DNA of 64,000 bases, taken from the NCBI GenBank assembly GCA_041392205.1, contig JAWKMO010000006.1:1-64000 (forward strand), given 5' to 3'. The DNA is from Halomarinibacterium sp041392205. Its GTDB lineage: Bacteria; Bacteroidota; Bacteroidia; Flavobacteriales; Flavobacteriaceae. Shown here in pieces: positions 33,211-41,590 of the stretch. The notes below the pieces were generated by a model. It was not told the DNA's origin, did not search any database, and saw only the letters and a list, made by a program, of their open reading frames with translations. The stretch's first letter is position 1. Each line of letters begins with the position of its first letter. The position numbers were made by a program, and so were the translations under genes.

Positions 33211-35535
33211 ATGAAACTAAAATACCTCTTACTTGCTGTACTCTCCATGACACTAATAACTGCAAATGCCCAATTTACAGATAGCATGGAAAGCTATACT
33301 GATGGGGAGCGAATTTATGAAGGTCACTGGCTGGATTGGGGATGTGGAGGTTCCTGTGCATTGTATTCTTCTTCTGCACAAGCGCACCTTGGTAATCTTT
33401 CCGGATTAATTCCTGATGATGGTTTTACTGATGCGGTGCTTGATTTGGGTAATAAAATCTTTGGCCAATGGGGTCTTGGATTCTATGCCTATATACCCTC
33501 TGGAAAAGTAGGTTATTATAATTTACAAGGAAGTGTGCCTATTGTTTCTGGAGAATGGATTGTTGGAAATTTCTATTTTAATCAAGATAATTTAAATCCA
33601 GGTGTGGGTCTTCTTGACAACACTGCTCTAGGTTCTGTAAACTTTTCATTCCCTCACGATGAGTGGTTCTATATTGCTATGAACGTTGATATTTCTGCCG
33701 GCTTAAGTGCTGCTACTTGGGAGTATTGGGTGGATGGGGTAGAAGTTATTCCAGCCGGGACTCCGTTTACAGATGGTAGTGGTGCTATCCCTACAAGTTT
33801 AGGGGGAGTTGACTTTTTCTCGATTTCTCCAAACAACATGATGTGGCTAGACACATTTCTATACCAAGAGGGCTTTGTACCAACAGATAGTGGAAATTTG
33901 AACTCAATTACTGGTACTATTTTATTTGATATGGATAATAATGGTTGTACAGCGGGAGATGTCTTGGCTGACAATATTATGGTAACTACTACAAATGGAA
34001 CCAATACATTTACCACCTCTACCAATAGTGAAGGCGATTACACCTTATATGTGGGTCTTGGAACCTATACAACTTCAGTCAGTGTAAACAACGATTTATT
34101 TAATGTTTCTCCGGTTTCACAATCATCCAATTTTACTGACTATGGTAATACCGATTTTATAGACTTCTGTGTTTCGATTGATGTTCTTGCTGATGATGTA
34201 AATGTGGTACTCATTCCTACCTCAGAGGCAAGACCGGGATTTGATGCGCAATATCAAATAGTATATAATAACAGCGGTTCCAATACTACCAATGGAGATA
34301 TTACCTTAGTTTTTGATGACTCAAAGCTAGTTTTCTTGAATGCTGACACCCCTCCAGATGTGATTAATAACAATACAATGACATGGAATTATAATAACTT
34401 GCTGCCTTTTGAGACTAGAGTCATCAATCTAAATTTTAATGTATTTCCCCCACCACAGGTAGAGATAAATGATATATTGATGTTTACAACCTCTATTACT
34501 CCATTAGTAACAGATATTAATGATATTGACAACACCCATGAATTTAATCAAATAGTTATTGGTTCATTCGATCCAAATGACAAAACTGTTCTTGAAGGGG
34601 ATAGGCTACGAATAGAAAATATTGATAATTATTTGCACTATTTGATACGTTTTCAGAATACCGGAACAGCTTCTGCCATTCATGTATCGGTAGAGGACGT
34701 ACTTGATGACAAATTAGATTGGAGCACCTTTACACCAATTTCCTATAGTCATACTGCTCAACTTGAAATAAACAATGAAAATAATCTTAGGTTTATTTTT
34801 AACAATATTCACCTTCCAGACAGCACCTCCAATGAACCCGAAAGCCATGGTCATATACTTTTTAAGGTGAAACCTAAAGCTAATGTAGTTGTTGGGGATA
34901 TCATAAGTGGATCGGCCGCTATATTTTTTGATTTTAACCCTCCTGTTATCACCAATACTGTTATTACCGAAATCGTGGATAACGAAGCTCCTATTGCCAA
35001 TGATGACACTTTAGTAATTGTGGAAGGAAATACCGGCAGTGTAGATGTAGCTTCTAATGATGTAGATATGGATGGAACATTAGATGTAACCAGTATAGTA
35101 GTTACAAACCCTCCTCTTTATGGTACCTTGAATAATAATGGAGATGGGACATTTACATATATTCATGATGGCAGTCTAAACCCTGAAGATTATTTTAGAT
35201 ATACCATAAATGATAATGAAGGACTAACATCAAATGTCGCCGTGGTATCTATTACTATTCAGTCTATCCTAGGATTAAATGATTTTGCTATCGAAAAATT
35301 CGACCTCTATCCTAATCCTGCTAGCACAGAAATACATATTGAAGTTGGCGTTGATACATTTCTTAGAAAGCTTGAGATTTTTGACATAAATGGTAGACTC
35401 CTATCCCAAAATGTTCCTTCTCAAAATTCTCATACACATCGTATAAATATAACCAACTTATCAAGTGGCATCTATTTTATAGCGATGACAAATCAAGATG
35501 GACAAAGGATAATCAAAAAGATGATAAAGGAGTAA
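33211..35535 (+). CDS. large T9SS-secreted surface protein (SdrD-B-like, cadherin-like, type A sorting domain)
   Basis: 774 residues with a signal peptide (ending TANAQ). Residues 20-235 form a beta-rich domain of the LamG/jelly-roll kind. Next comes an SdrD B-like segment (TGTILFDMDNNGCTAGDVLADNIMV) and a DUF11-like conserved-repeat domain (FQNTGTASAIHVSVEDVLDDKLDW). A cadherin-like Big domain follows (ANDDTLVIVEGNTGSV... TINDNEG). The last 80 residues are a type A T9SS sorting signal (FDLYPNPAS... GIYFIAM... KKMIKE). It is predicted to be secreted to and anchored at the cell surface. Confidence 0.9.
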   Translation: MKLKYLLLAVLSMTLITANAQFTDSMESYTDGERIYEGHWLDWGCGGSCALYSSSAQAHLGNLSGLIPDDGFTDAVLDLGNKIFGQWGLGFYAYIPSGKVGYYNLQGSVPIVSGEWIVGNFYFNQDNLNPGVGLLDNTALGSVNFSFPHDEWFYIAMNVDISAGLSAATWEYWVDGVEVIPAGTPFTDGSGAIPTSLGGVDFFSISPNNMMWLDTFLYQEGFVPTDSGNLNSITGTILFDMDNNGCTAGDVLADNIMVTTTNGTNTFTTSTNSEGDYTLYVGLGTYTTSVSVNNDLFNVSPVSQSSNFTDYGNTDFIDFCVSIDVLADDVNVVLIPTSEARPGFDAQYQIVYNNSGSNTTNGDITLVFDDSKLVFLNADTPPDVINNNTMTWNYNNLLPFETRVINLNFNVFPPPQVEINDILMFTTSITPLVTDINDIDNTHEFNQIVIGSFDPNDKTVLEGDRLRIENIDNYLHYLIRFQNTGTASAIHVSVEDVLDDKLDWSTFTPISYSHTAQLEINNENNLRFIFNNIHLPDSTSNEPESHGHILFKVKPKANVVVGDIISGSAAIFFDFNPPVITNTVITEIVDNEAPIANDDTLVIVEGNTGSVDVASNDVDMDGTLDVTSIVVTNPPLYGTLNNNGDGTFTYIHDGSLNPEDYFRYTINDNEGLTSNVAVVSITIQSILGLNDFAIEKFDLYPNPASTEIHIEVGVDTFLRKLEIFDINGRLLSQNVPSQNSHTHRINITNLSSGIYFIAMTNQDGQRIIKKMIKE

Positions 35536-35821
35536 GGGAATATCAATCCTTACATCCATGTTGGAAACTTTGTAAGAAAATTTAGGGAAACCTAACAAAC
35601 AAAAAAAGCCCATCCACTTAAAGGCTCTTAACAAGATAGCACATTCGGTATCCTGCTTCTAGAAGCTTACTCCATATACTTGTGCTAAAGTAATGCATTC
35701 CCTTTGAGTATCTATTTCAAGCGGGGGTGACATCGTTGTATGAAGAAGCCATGATAGGGCTCTTGGACTTGAGTCTCTTCTCTTATTCACCCTACCCCTT
35801 TTACCCCTCATGTAGGGCATG

Positions 35822-35876
35822 GTGGGGATATAGTGGGGACATACTGGGGATAAAGTGGGGACAAAGTGGGGATAGT
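35822..35876. repeat. 11-bp G-rich tandem repeat (five GTGGGGAYAHA units)
   Basis: Five units of exactly 11 bases with GGGG runs at 35824, 35835, 35846, 35857 and 35868. Each pair of G4 runs is separated by 7 bases, so the plus strand fits a G-quadruplex pattern. The period equals one helical turn. Confidence 0.85.
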
Positions 35877-35902
35877 AGCCGTAGAAATAGGGAGGCAAAA
35901 AG

Positions 35903-36010
35903 GGTCATTTTCGGTCAAAAACGGCCAAAACGGTCATTTTCGGCAAAAAGTGACATTTTTCGGCAAAAAAGGTCGATTTCGGCAAAAACGGTCATTTTCG
36001 GTCGTTTTCG
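35903..36010. repeat. degenerate ~19-bp repeat rich in TTTTCGG and CAAAAA
   Basis: Five or six imperfect units, each approximately GGTCATTTTCGGCAAAAA, run head to tail up to 140 bases before the next gene. Spacers of CRISPR type are absent. Confidence 0.8.
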
Positions 36011-36150
36011 GACATGCACCGCTTGTTATTTCAAAAAGGCACTTTATGTTTGACCCATCGGATTCCGGAACTGGGGTTTGAAATTTTAAAAAAAGAAGGA
36101 TTTCACACCCACCGATAGACTGAATGTTTAACTTTTAAATTTTAGAAATT

Positions 36151-36951
36151 ATGGCTAAGCAAAAAAGTTTTGTCAAGTTTAAAGGAACCATGGACGACCT
36201 TACCTTTTACATACGAAAAGGAAGGTATCTGGTTCGGAAGAAGGGCGGTGTCGACCGCGAGCGAATCTTAAATGACCCTAATTACGAGCGAGTACGGGAG
36301 AACATGAGCGAGTTTGCTGCTGCCTCGAAAGTGGCGACCACTTTCAGAAAATCGTTGAACTCCCTTATCAAGCAATTGGGCGGTACAACGGTACAGGCGC
36401 GCCTGATGCGCATCTTTAGAAAGATCATTAACAAAGGAGCCGGAAAAGCAGGGCAACGTGCTATTACGCTACTGCCCAATAAACTGTTGTTTACCGATTT
36501 TCAGTTTAACGAAGAAAAGCGGTTCGACTCCATTTTTGTAGGCTTTCATGATCCCCCTACCGTGGATGCCAACCGTAATGTGGTGTCATGGGAACTCCCG
36601 GTATTTGATATCAAGAATGACCTGATTAAGCCGGAAGGGACCACCCACTACCGTTTTGTAATGGCTACCGTAGTGGTAAGTGACCATGCCTTAAACGAAG
36701 GCACGGAGACCTATATGCCCCTTACCGATGCGGCTTTTATAAAGCGTTCGGTAACGTTTACCGATTATTTGGAGGCCGATGTGCCCTTGGCGGCACCCAT
36801 TGCTATGGAGACGGATCTGGGCTTGGCAGAAGCCTTGCCCGATACGGCCATCTCCATTACCGTGGTAGGAGTTTTCTTTTATAAATGGGTAGACCGTGAG
36901 TATTTGACTATGAAGAGTGAACAGGCCTTACAGGTACTGGCGGTTGCCTAA
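36151..36951 (+). CDS. conserved Bacteroidota protein of unknown function
   Basis: 266 residues, no signal peptide or membrane helix. The N-terminus MAKQKSFVKFKGTMDDLTFYIRKG, then LVRKKGGV, RILNDPNYERVRENMSEF and a basic helical region belongs to a family I have seen repeatedly in Bacteroidota but for which I know no function. The remainder is beta-rich. Codon use is visibly richer in G and C than in the neighbouring genes, which suggests transfer. A strong terminator follows. Confidence 0.7.
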   Translation: MAKQKSFVKFKGTMDDLTFYIRKGRYLVRKKGGVDRERILNDPNYERVRENMSEFAAASKVATTFRKSLNSLIKQLGGTTVQARLMRIFRKIINKGAGKAGQRAITLLPNKLLFTDFQFNEEKRFDSIFVGFHDPPTVDANRNVVSWELPVFDIKNDLIKPEGTTHYRFVMATVVVSDHALNEGTETYMPLTDAAFIKRSVTFTDYLEADVPLAAPIAMETDLGLAEALPDTAISITVVGVFFYKWVDREYLTMKSEQALQVLAVA

Positions 36952-36977
36952 ATGGTTGCTTGATTGTTTGTTCCAAG

Positions 36978-36999
36978 GCCCCCGAAAGGGGGCTTTTTT
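36978..36999 (+). terminator. Rho-independent terminator after the unknown-function gene
   Basis: Stem GCCCCC / GGGGGC with a GAAA tetraloop, followed directly by six Ts. It lies 27 bases after the stop codon. Confidence 0.93.
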
Positions 37000-37127
37000 A
37001 TGTGGACTCCTTTTAGTACTCCATAAAACTTGAATCGTAAAGAATAGGTGCCTTGCAAATGCAGGATAAAAGAAAAAGGCTTTGTACCTCGACTACGCTC
37101 GGTACAGGTGCCAGGGTGTTAGGTGGG

Positions 37128-37190
37128 ACTATCTTTTTTAAAGAGATGCCTTCCTTCGAAGTCATTTGTGCGGTCTGGACGAGACTCGAA
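37128..37190 (-). repeat. left attachment repeat (attL)
   Basis: 63-bp copy of the tRNA-Asp 3' end and terminator region. Differences from attR are T for C at base 8 and T for G at base 35. It carries only the last 20 bases of the tRNA, so it encodes no functional tRNA. Confidence 0.88.
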
Positions 37191-37543
37191 ATTCAAAAGT
37201 TAAATGATTTAATTACTGATAATTACATCTATATTTAAAATTATGAGCTCCTATTTTAAGACCCTACCTTGAATTGAAAAAATATTCATAGTTTTTCGAA
37301 AAACTTTACCTGGAGCTATCAACTTGAAATCTTTTGAGCAAAATTCATTACACATATATAGAGGAAAAAAACATTTCTGCTCAGGATAGGTAGAGGTATT
37401 TAATTCGTGGAGAAAATGGTGGGAGGAATTTAAGGCAGGTTTGCACTCACAAAAATCCCAAACAAAAAAAATTTCTTGTTAAAAAATTCCTTAGATTTGG
37501 GTCTCCCCACTTAACAAAGCAACAATTTTTTTAACATTTTCAT

Positions 37544-37567
37544 CTTATAAGAAATGTTACTTATAAG
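37544..37567 (+). promoter_or_regulatory. paired CTTATAAG palindromes before the SIR2-STAND gene
   Basis: Two identical 8-base palindromes at 37544-37551 and 37560-37567 are separated by eight bases (16-base repeat distance) and end 20 bases before the ATG. A repressor-type operator is possible; no regulator gene is adjacent. Confidence 0.45.
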
Positions 37568-37587
37568 AATCATACACATTAAATATT

Positions 37588-40500
37588 ATGAAAACTAATA
37601 AAGATATTATGGAGATTTTAGAGGAGACAATTTTTCCAAATATGTATAATGAAAACACTGTATTATTCCTAGGGGCAGGTTTTTCATATACAAAAAAAAA
37701 GAATTATTTAGGGGCAACAATTTTAAATTTTTATCAAGAAAAATTAAGAGTTGACTTAGAAACAAAAGATTTAGTAGAGTTTGTAGATAGAGCATCAAGA
37801 CTAGAGCAGTTTTCTAGAGACCAATTTGATCAATATGTAAAAGGTCTCCTTCAAAAATTAAAACCAGAAGACACTCATTTAAAAGTAGCATCTATGGGAT
37901 GGAGACAAATAGTTACAACAAATATGGACCTGCTATTGGAAAATGCATATTCTCAAATTCACGGAAAACCTGAAGAATATAAAGAAATTGTGCCCATTAG
38001 AAGTATTAATGAATATCAACAAACCATCTCTAAAGACCAAATAAAGTATATAAAATTGAATGGTTGCTTGTCAGATATTTCAAAATATAAGTTTGTATTT
38101 TCAACCCAAGACTTTATAGATAATAAATCATTTTACAATAAAGTATTAACAAATTTTTCTTCATTAAGCACAGATGTAAAATTTTTATCAATTGGTTATT
38201 CATTTACAGATGGAATCTCTGAAAGACTATTAAACGAATTAAATAAAAATAACCTTAAAAATGATAGAAAAATTTTTAACGTTGATCCATTTCCAAATGA
38301 AGATTTAATCCCATTTCTGGAAGAAAATAATGTTATTACCATTAAAATGACTGCAACTGAATTTTTTAAATTGTATGATGAGTGGGTAAAAGAAAGACAT
38401 AATAGGCAAATGAGAAAGCTTCCAAAAGTTTACTTTAAAGAAAATAATACGCCTATACAAATTAGTAATCGTTTAAACCTTAGGTTAAGAAATAATATTA
38501 GGCAGTTGCATAAAAATAATAGAGATAATATTATTAAGCCAGAAAACTATTATAGAGGAGAAGAACCTAATTATTCTATCATTTTAGAGAATTATGATAT
38601 AATTAAAAAAGGTTTAAATAAAAAAATTGTTGATAAAATCACATCTTCTAGCATTAATAATAATTTAATTCCAGTAAATTTTATTTCTGGTGGCATTGGT
38701 GTTGGTAAAACCACAGCAGCCTTAAGAGCTATTGACACGCTTCAAAAAAATTATGGGTATATAGCATTTGATTTAATAGAAATTAATGGACTAAGAGCAC
38801 AAGATTTAGAAGAATTATTTGATGCTTGTAATACTGAAAGTATCATTTTATTGGCAGATAATGTTGAAAGACATACTTACTTCAAGGAATTAATGGCTTT
38901 TAGAGTTGCATTAAGTGAACAACAATTTAACAAAAATATATCTATTCTAGCTCCGATTAGGGAGAATATTTTAACAAAGCATCTTAGAAGTTATAGATAT
39001 CGGAATATTAATGAAATTGAGGGTAATCATAGCTTAACTGACAAAGAAGTTTATGACCTTATTTCTAAACTAAAGGAACATAAACTTATAAAGGTTAGAG
39101 ATTATCAAGAGGAAAAAAAGATTAAAGAAAAAATCCTTACAGCTTATAATTCTGATCCTTATGTGACTATGATTTCTCTTATAGAAAATAGCACACTTCT
39201 TAGAGCAATTCAAGATAATCTAAATCAAATAAATTTAGATGCCCAAACAGCTTTCGAATACACATCCCTATTGTATCAGTTTAGTATTCCAATGCCAGCA
39301 AGTATTTTAAAGAAGATTATTGATATGGATTGGGAAGAATTTAAAATAAACATCTTAAAAGTTGATTGTAAGGGTTTACTTTTAAATGAAGTTACTACAC
39401 CTATTGACATTAAAGAGGATTTGATTTTTAGAACTAAGCATAGAATAATTTCTTCGAAATTTATTCAGAGCAGGTATAAAAGTGAAGATAAGTTACTTAA
39501 AGCATTTTTAAAAATTGTTAGATCATTAAATCCAAGTGATGAACACGCAAAACTTGCTATAGACTTATTTAAAGCTATTCGTAAGAATAGAATTTTTAGT
39601 CAAAAGACAAAATTGCAGAAACTTTATGATGAAGCATCAACTATATTCACTGTCCATCCAATATTTAATATTCATTTTGCAAGAAATTTACAGGAAAGAA
39701 AAAACATCACATCACTTAAAAAGGCTTCTGAAAGGTTAATGCACGCAGACTCATCTGATGATAGGAGGAATTTAGCTATAACCCATACTAGAGGTGTTAT
39801 TGAGTTTGAACTTGCTAAATACTATCATAAAGAAAAGGATATTTATGTTAGAGATGAATATTTGAATAGTGCAACTGAGTTCTTTGAAATCAAAAGATTA
39901 ATAGACCCTTTTTCTTCCTATAGCTATTATGATTATCTAGCACTTGAAATGTGGAAAATAAAAAATATTGATATGACTGAGGAAGATATTCTCAAGCAAC
40001 ATATTATTATTCAAAATTTATTTGTAAAAGCATATGAGTCAGTAGTTGAAAACACTGACTACATAGAAAAATTAAGAGCTAAATATGTAAAAGAAATAAA
40101 AGTAAACCAATTTTCTAAAGCTGAAATTTTAAAGCATCTCGAAGAATTGTATGCAAATCCTGACACTCGAGTTTTGGCATTAATTTTTAAACTTAACACT
40201 TTGGAGAATGAATTTTTTGACTTTGGAAAATCATTTTTATCTAAATTATCATCAGAGGATATTATTGATGAATTAAATCAATATCATCATTTAGATGTAG
40301 TAGAAAAAGCTCTCTTTGATTATCATTGTAATAGGTTATATGATATTGATTCAAGAATGTCTTTGAATAAATTTAAATCTGAACAATTCATTAAAGAGAA
40401 CTTCTTTAAATATCATTATTATTCTTATATATCAGAGTGTTACAACCAGCAATATTCGTATGCCAAAAATCATTTAGATGAATTAAAAAAAGAATATAGA

Positions 40501-40737
40501 TACCTAAATCCTTCATTACAAGAAATTTGGGTAGATTCTGACACGTTAGAACCAAAAATATTTAGTGGGTTGATTAAGAAAATTGATAACTATAAAATAT
40601 ATATACCTCAATTAGGCACAGATTTTTTTAGGCTCAAAAGTGATTTTAAAATTACTGAGGGAAAACATTATTATTGTAATTTGATTTTCTCTGTAAGAGG
40701 TATTAGGGCAAAAATTATTAGCGAGAAAACCGAATAG
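37588..40737 (+). CDS. SIR2-STAND-type NTPase, candidate anti-phage defence protein
   Basis: 1049 residues. Residues 20-265 are a SIR2-like domain: FLGAGFS (29-33), TTNMD (110-114) and SIGYSFTDG (201-209). The KLHG motif reads KLNG at 156-159, with Asn158 in place of the usual catalytic His. A P-loop NTPase follows: Walker A GGIGVGKTT (368-376), Walker B IILLADNVE (419-427). The remaining 500 residues are helical, TPR-like repeats, and the last 60 form a small beta-rich (OB-like) end. Family knowledge: SIR2-NTPase proteins (Avs5- and DSR-like) sense phage proteins and deplete NAD. The AT-rich, tRNA-borne setting fits defence. Activity with Asn158 is uncertain. Confidence 0.85.
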   Translation: MKTNKDIMEILEETIFPNMYNENTVLFLGAGFSYTKKKNYLGATILNFYQEKLRVDLETKDLVEFVDRASRLEQFSRDQFDQYVKGLLQKLKPEDTHLKVASMGWRQIVTTNMDLLLENAYSQIHGKPEEYKEIVPIRSINEYQQTISKDQIKYIKLNGCLSDISKYKFVFSTQDFIDNKSFYNKVLTNFSSLSTDVKFLSIGYSFTDGISERLLNELNKNNLKNDRKIFNVDPFPNEDLIPFLEENNVITIKMTATEFFKLYDEWVKERHNRQMRKLPKVYFKENNTPIQISNRLNLRLRNNIRQLHKNNRDNIIKPENYYRGEEPNYSIILENYDIIKKGLNKKIVDKITSSSINNNLIPVNFISGGIGVGKTTAALRAIDTLQKNYGYIAFDLIEINGLRAQDLEELFDACNTESIILLADNVERHTYFKELMAFRVALSEQQFNKNISILAPIRENILTKHLRSYRYRNINEIEGNHSLTDKEVYDLISKLKEHKLIKVRDYQEEKKIKEKILTAYNSDPYVTMISLIENSTLLRAIQDNLNQINLDAQTAFEYTSLLYQFSIPMPASILKKIIDMDWEEFKINILKVDCKGLLLNEVTTPIDIKEDLIFRTKHRIISSKFIQSRYKSEDKLLKAFLKIVRSLNPSDEHAKLAIDLFKAIRKNRIFSQKTKLQKLYDEASTIFTVHPIFNIHFARNLQERKNITSLKKASERLMHADSSDDRRNLAITHTRGVIEFELAKYYHKEKDIYVRDEYLNSATEFFEIKRLIDPFSSYSYYDYLALEMWKIKNIDMTEEDILKQHIIIQNLFVKAYESVVENTDYIEKLRAKYVKEIKVNQFSKAEILKHLEELYANPDTRVLALIFKLNTLENEFFDFGKSFLSKLSSEDIIDELNQYHHLDVVEKALFDYHCNRLYDIDSRMSLNKFKSEQFIKENFFKYHYYSYISECYNQQYSYAKNHLDELKKEYRYLNPSLQEIWVDSDTLEPKIFSGLIKKIDNYKIYIPQLGTDFFRLKSDFKITEGKHYYCNLIFSVRGIRAKIISEKTE

Positions 40738-40756
40738 CCCTACTTAAAAGTAGGGC
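40737..40756 (+). terminator. hairpin at the 3' end of the SIR2-STAND gene
   Basis: Perfect 9-bp stem GCCCTACTT / AAGTAGGGC with a 2-base centre, beginning on the last base of the stop codon. No T tract follows, so termination is uncertain. Confidence 0.45.
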
Positions 40757-40980
40757 CTCGTTCAACTCAAAAACCAACGATAATTTCCATCACTAATGAT
40801 TACTTTAAAAAAAAATCTTAAGTAATTTTCATACATGCTGTTCTTACTAAAGAATCTTGCAATATATGTTTCACTATTTCAAATCCTAACTAGACTCTAA
40901 TCTACCTTTACTAGTCAACTAAAATAGAGGGGCTGAGCATAATGGCATCTGAACAGTCTCCTTTTTTGTTCCATTATTGG

Positions 40981-41511
40981 TCAAATCTCATCTTCATCCT
41001 TGAAGGAATAATATTTTTTATTAGATACTATAATATGGTCAATTAGTTCAATATCAAGAAATTTAGAAGCTTCTCTAATTTTTTTTGTTAGGGTAATATC
41101 ATTATTGCTAGGCTTTAAATTTCCAGAAGGATGATTATGAGCTAGAATAAGTCCAGAAGCTTTTGATTTTATTACAACGACAAATAGTAATTTTATATCT
41201 ACTAATGTTCCTGTAATGCCTCCTTTAGTCTTATCATAAATATTTACAACATTAAATGGAGTTCCATTAACCTGCAAAAAAACCTAATTAAGTTTTTGTC
41301 TTATTAGGCTTAGTTGGTTATTGGCATATGTAATCTCTGGTTCTGGTGGCACTACCAATTGTCTTTTGCTATTCCAATTCTCCGGATTAATAAATAATCC
41401 TGTTGAGAATTCTTTTCTTTTCTTTAAGAACGTTATACGACATTTTACGGGGCATAATCCCATTAAATTATTTTTCGCTTTATTTAATAAAAATAGTATT
41501 GTTATCTTCAT
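40981..41511 (-). pseudogene. broken tyrosine integrase N-terminus joined to a RadC C-terminal fragment
   Basis: In one minus-strand frame, residues from 41511 to 41287 match the N-terminal arm-binding domain of Bacteroidota tyrosine recombinases (FLLNKAKNNLMGLCPVKCRI, FSTGLFINPENWNSKRQ). An in-frame TAG (41286-41284) follows KLN. The frame continues VFLQVNGTPFNVVNIYDKTKG, still arm-like, and then changes at GGITGTLVDIK to the RadC/JAB domain with the metal motif AHNHPSGNLKPSNND. The catalytic domain of the integrase and the N-terminal half of RadC are missing. Recombination of two genes plus a nonsense mutation explains it. Confidence 0.8.
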
Positions 41512-41590
41512 AATTAAGACTTTAGGTTTATAATAGTTTTAATGGTATAATTTTTGACCGTATTTATTTGATTTTTATAATATTGTAGTT

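Larger units (their letters stand above)
35536..36150. other. 615-bp intergenic region with two repeat arrays
   Basis: No convincing gene. It contains a GCTTCTAGAAGC palindrome (35655-35666), a G-rich 11-bp array and a TTTTCGG-rich array (both listed). ORFs in either direction here are made of the repeats. Confidence 0.6.
36952..37587. other. 636-bp intergenic region containing a terminator, attL and the SIR2 gene promoter
   Basis: It holds the terminator at 36978, a REP-like palindrome (about 37085-37106, ACC-TCGA...CTCGGT), the left island repeat, a -7-like element TAGATTTG at 37492-37499 and paired CTTATAAG boxes at 37544-37567. No gene is supported. Confidence 0.6.

Noticed and set aside
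35659..35898. Minus-strand ORF of 79 codons in the G-rich array
   Set aside because: The Pro/Thr-rich sequence is a read-out of the 11-bp repeat on the opposite strand.
35822..36010. Possible CRISPR array
   Set aside because: Repeat units are 11 or about 19 bases with no unique spacers of constant length, and no cas genes are near.
35822..36010. Possible plasmid iterons or replication origin
   Set aside because: No Rep or DnaA-box-like sequence and no partition gene accompany the arrays.
35727..36053. Plus-strand ORF of 108 codons covering both repeat arrays
   Set aside because: Its translation is just the TTTTCGG and G-rich repeats read through; no signal, no conserved motif, and overlapping ORFs exist in other frames.
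37053..37238. ORF of 61 codons across attL
   Set aside because: It spans the tRNA-derived repeat and a REP-like palindrome and has no protein features.
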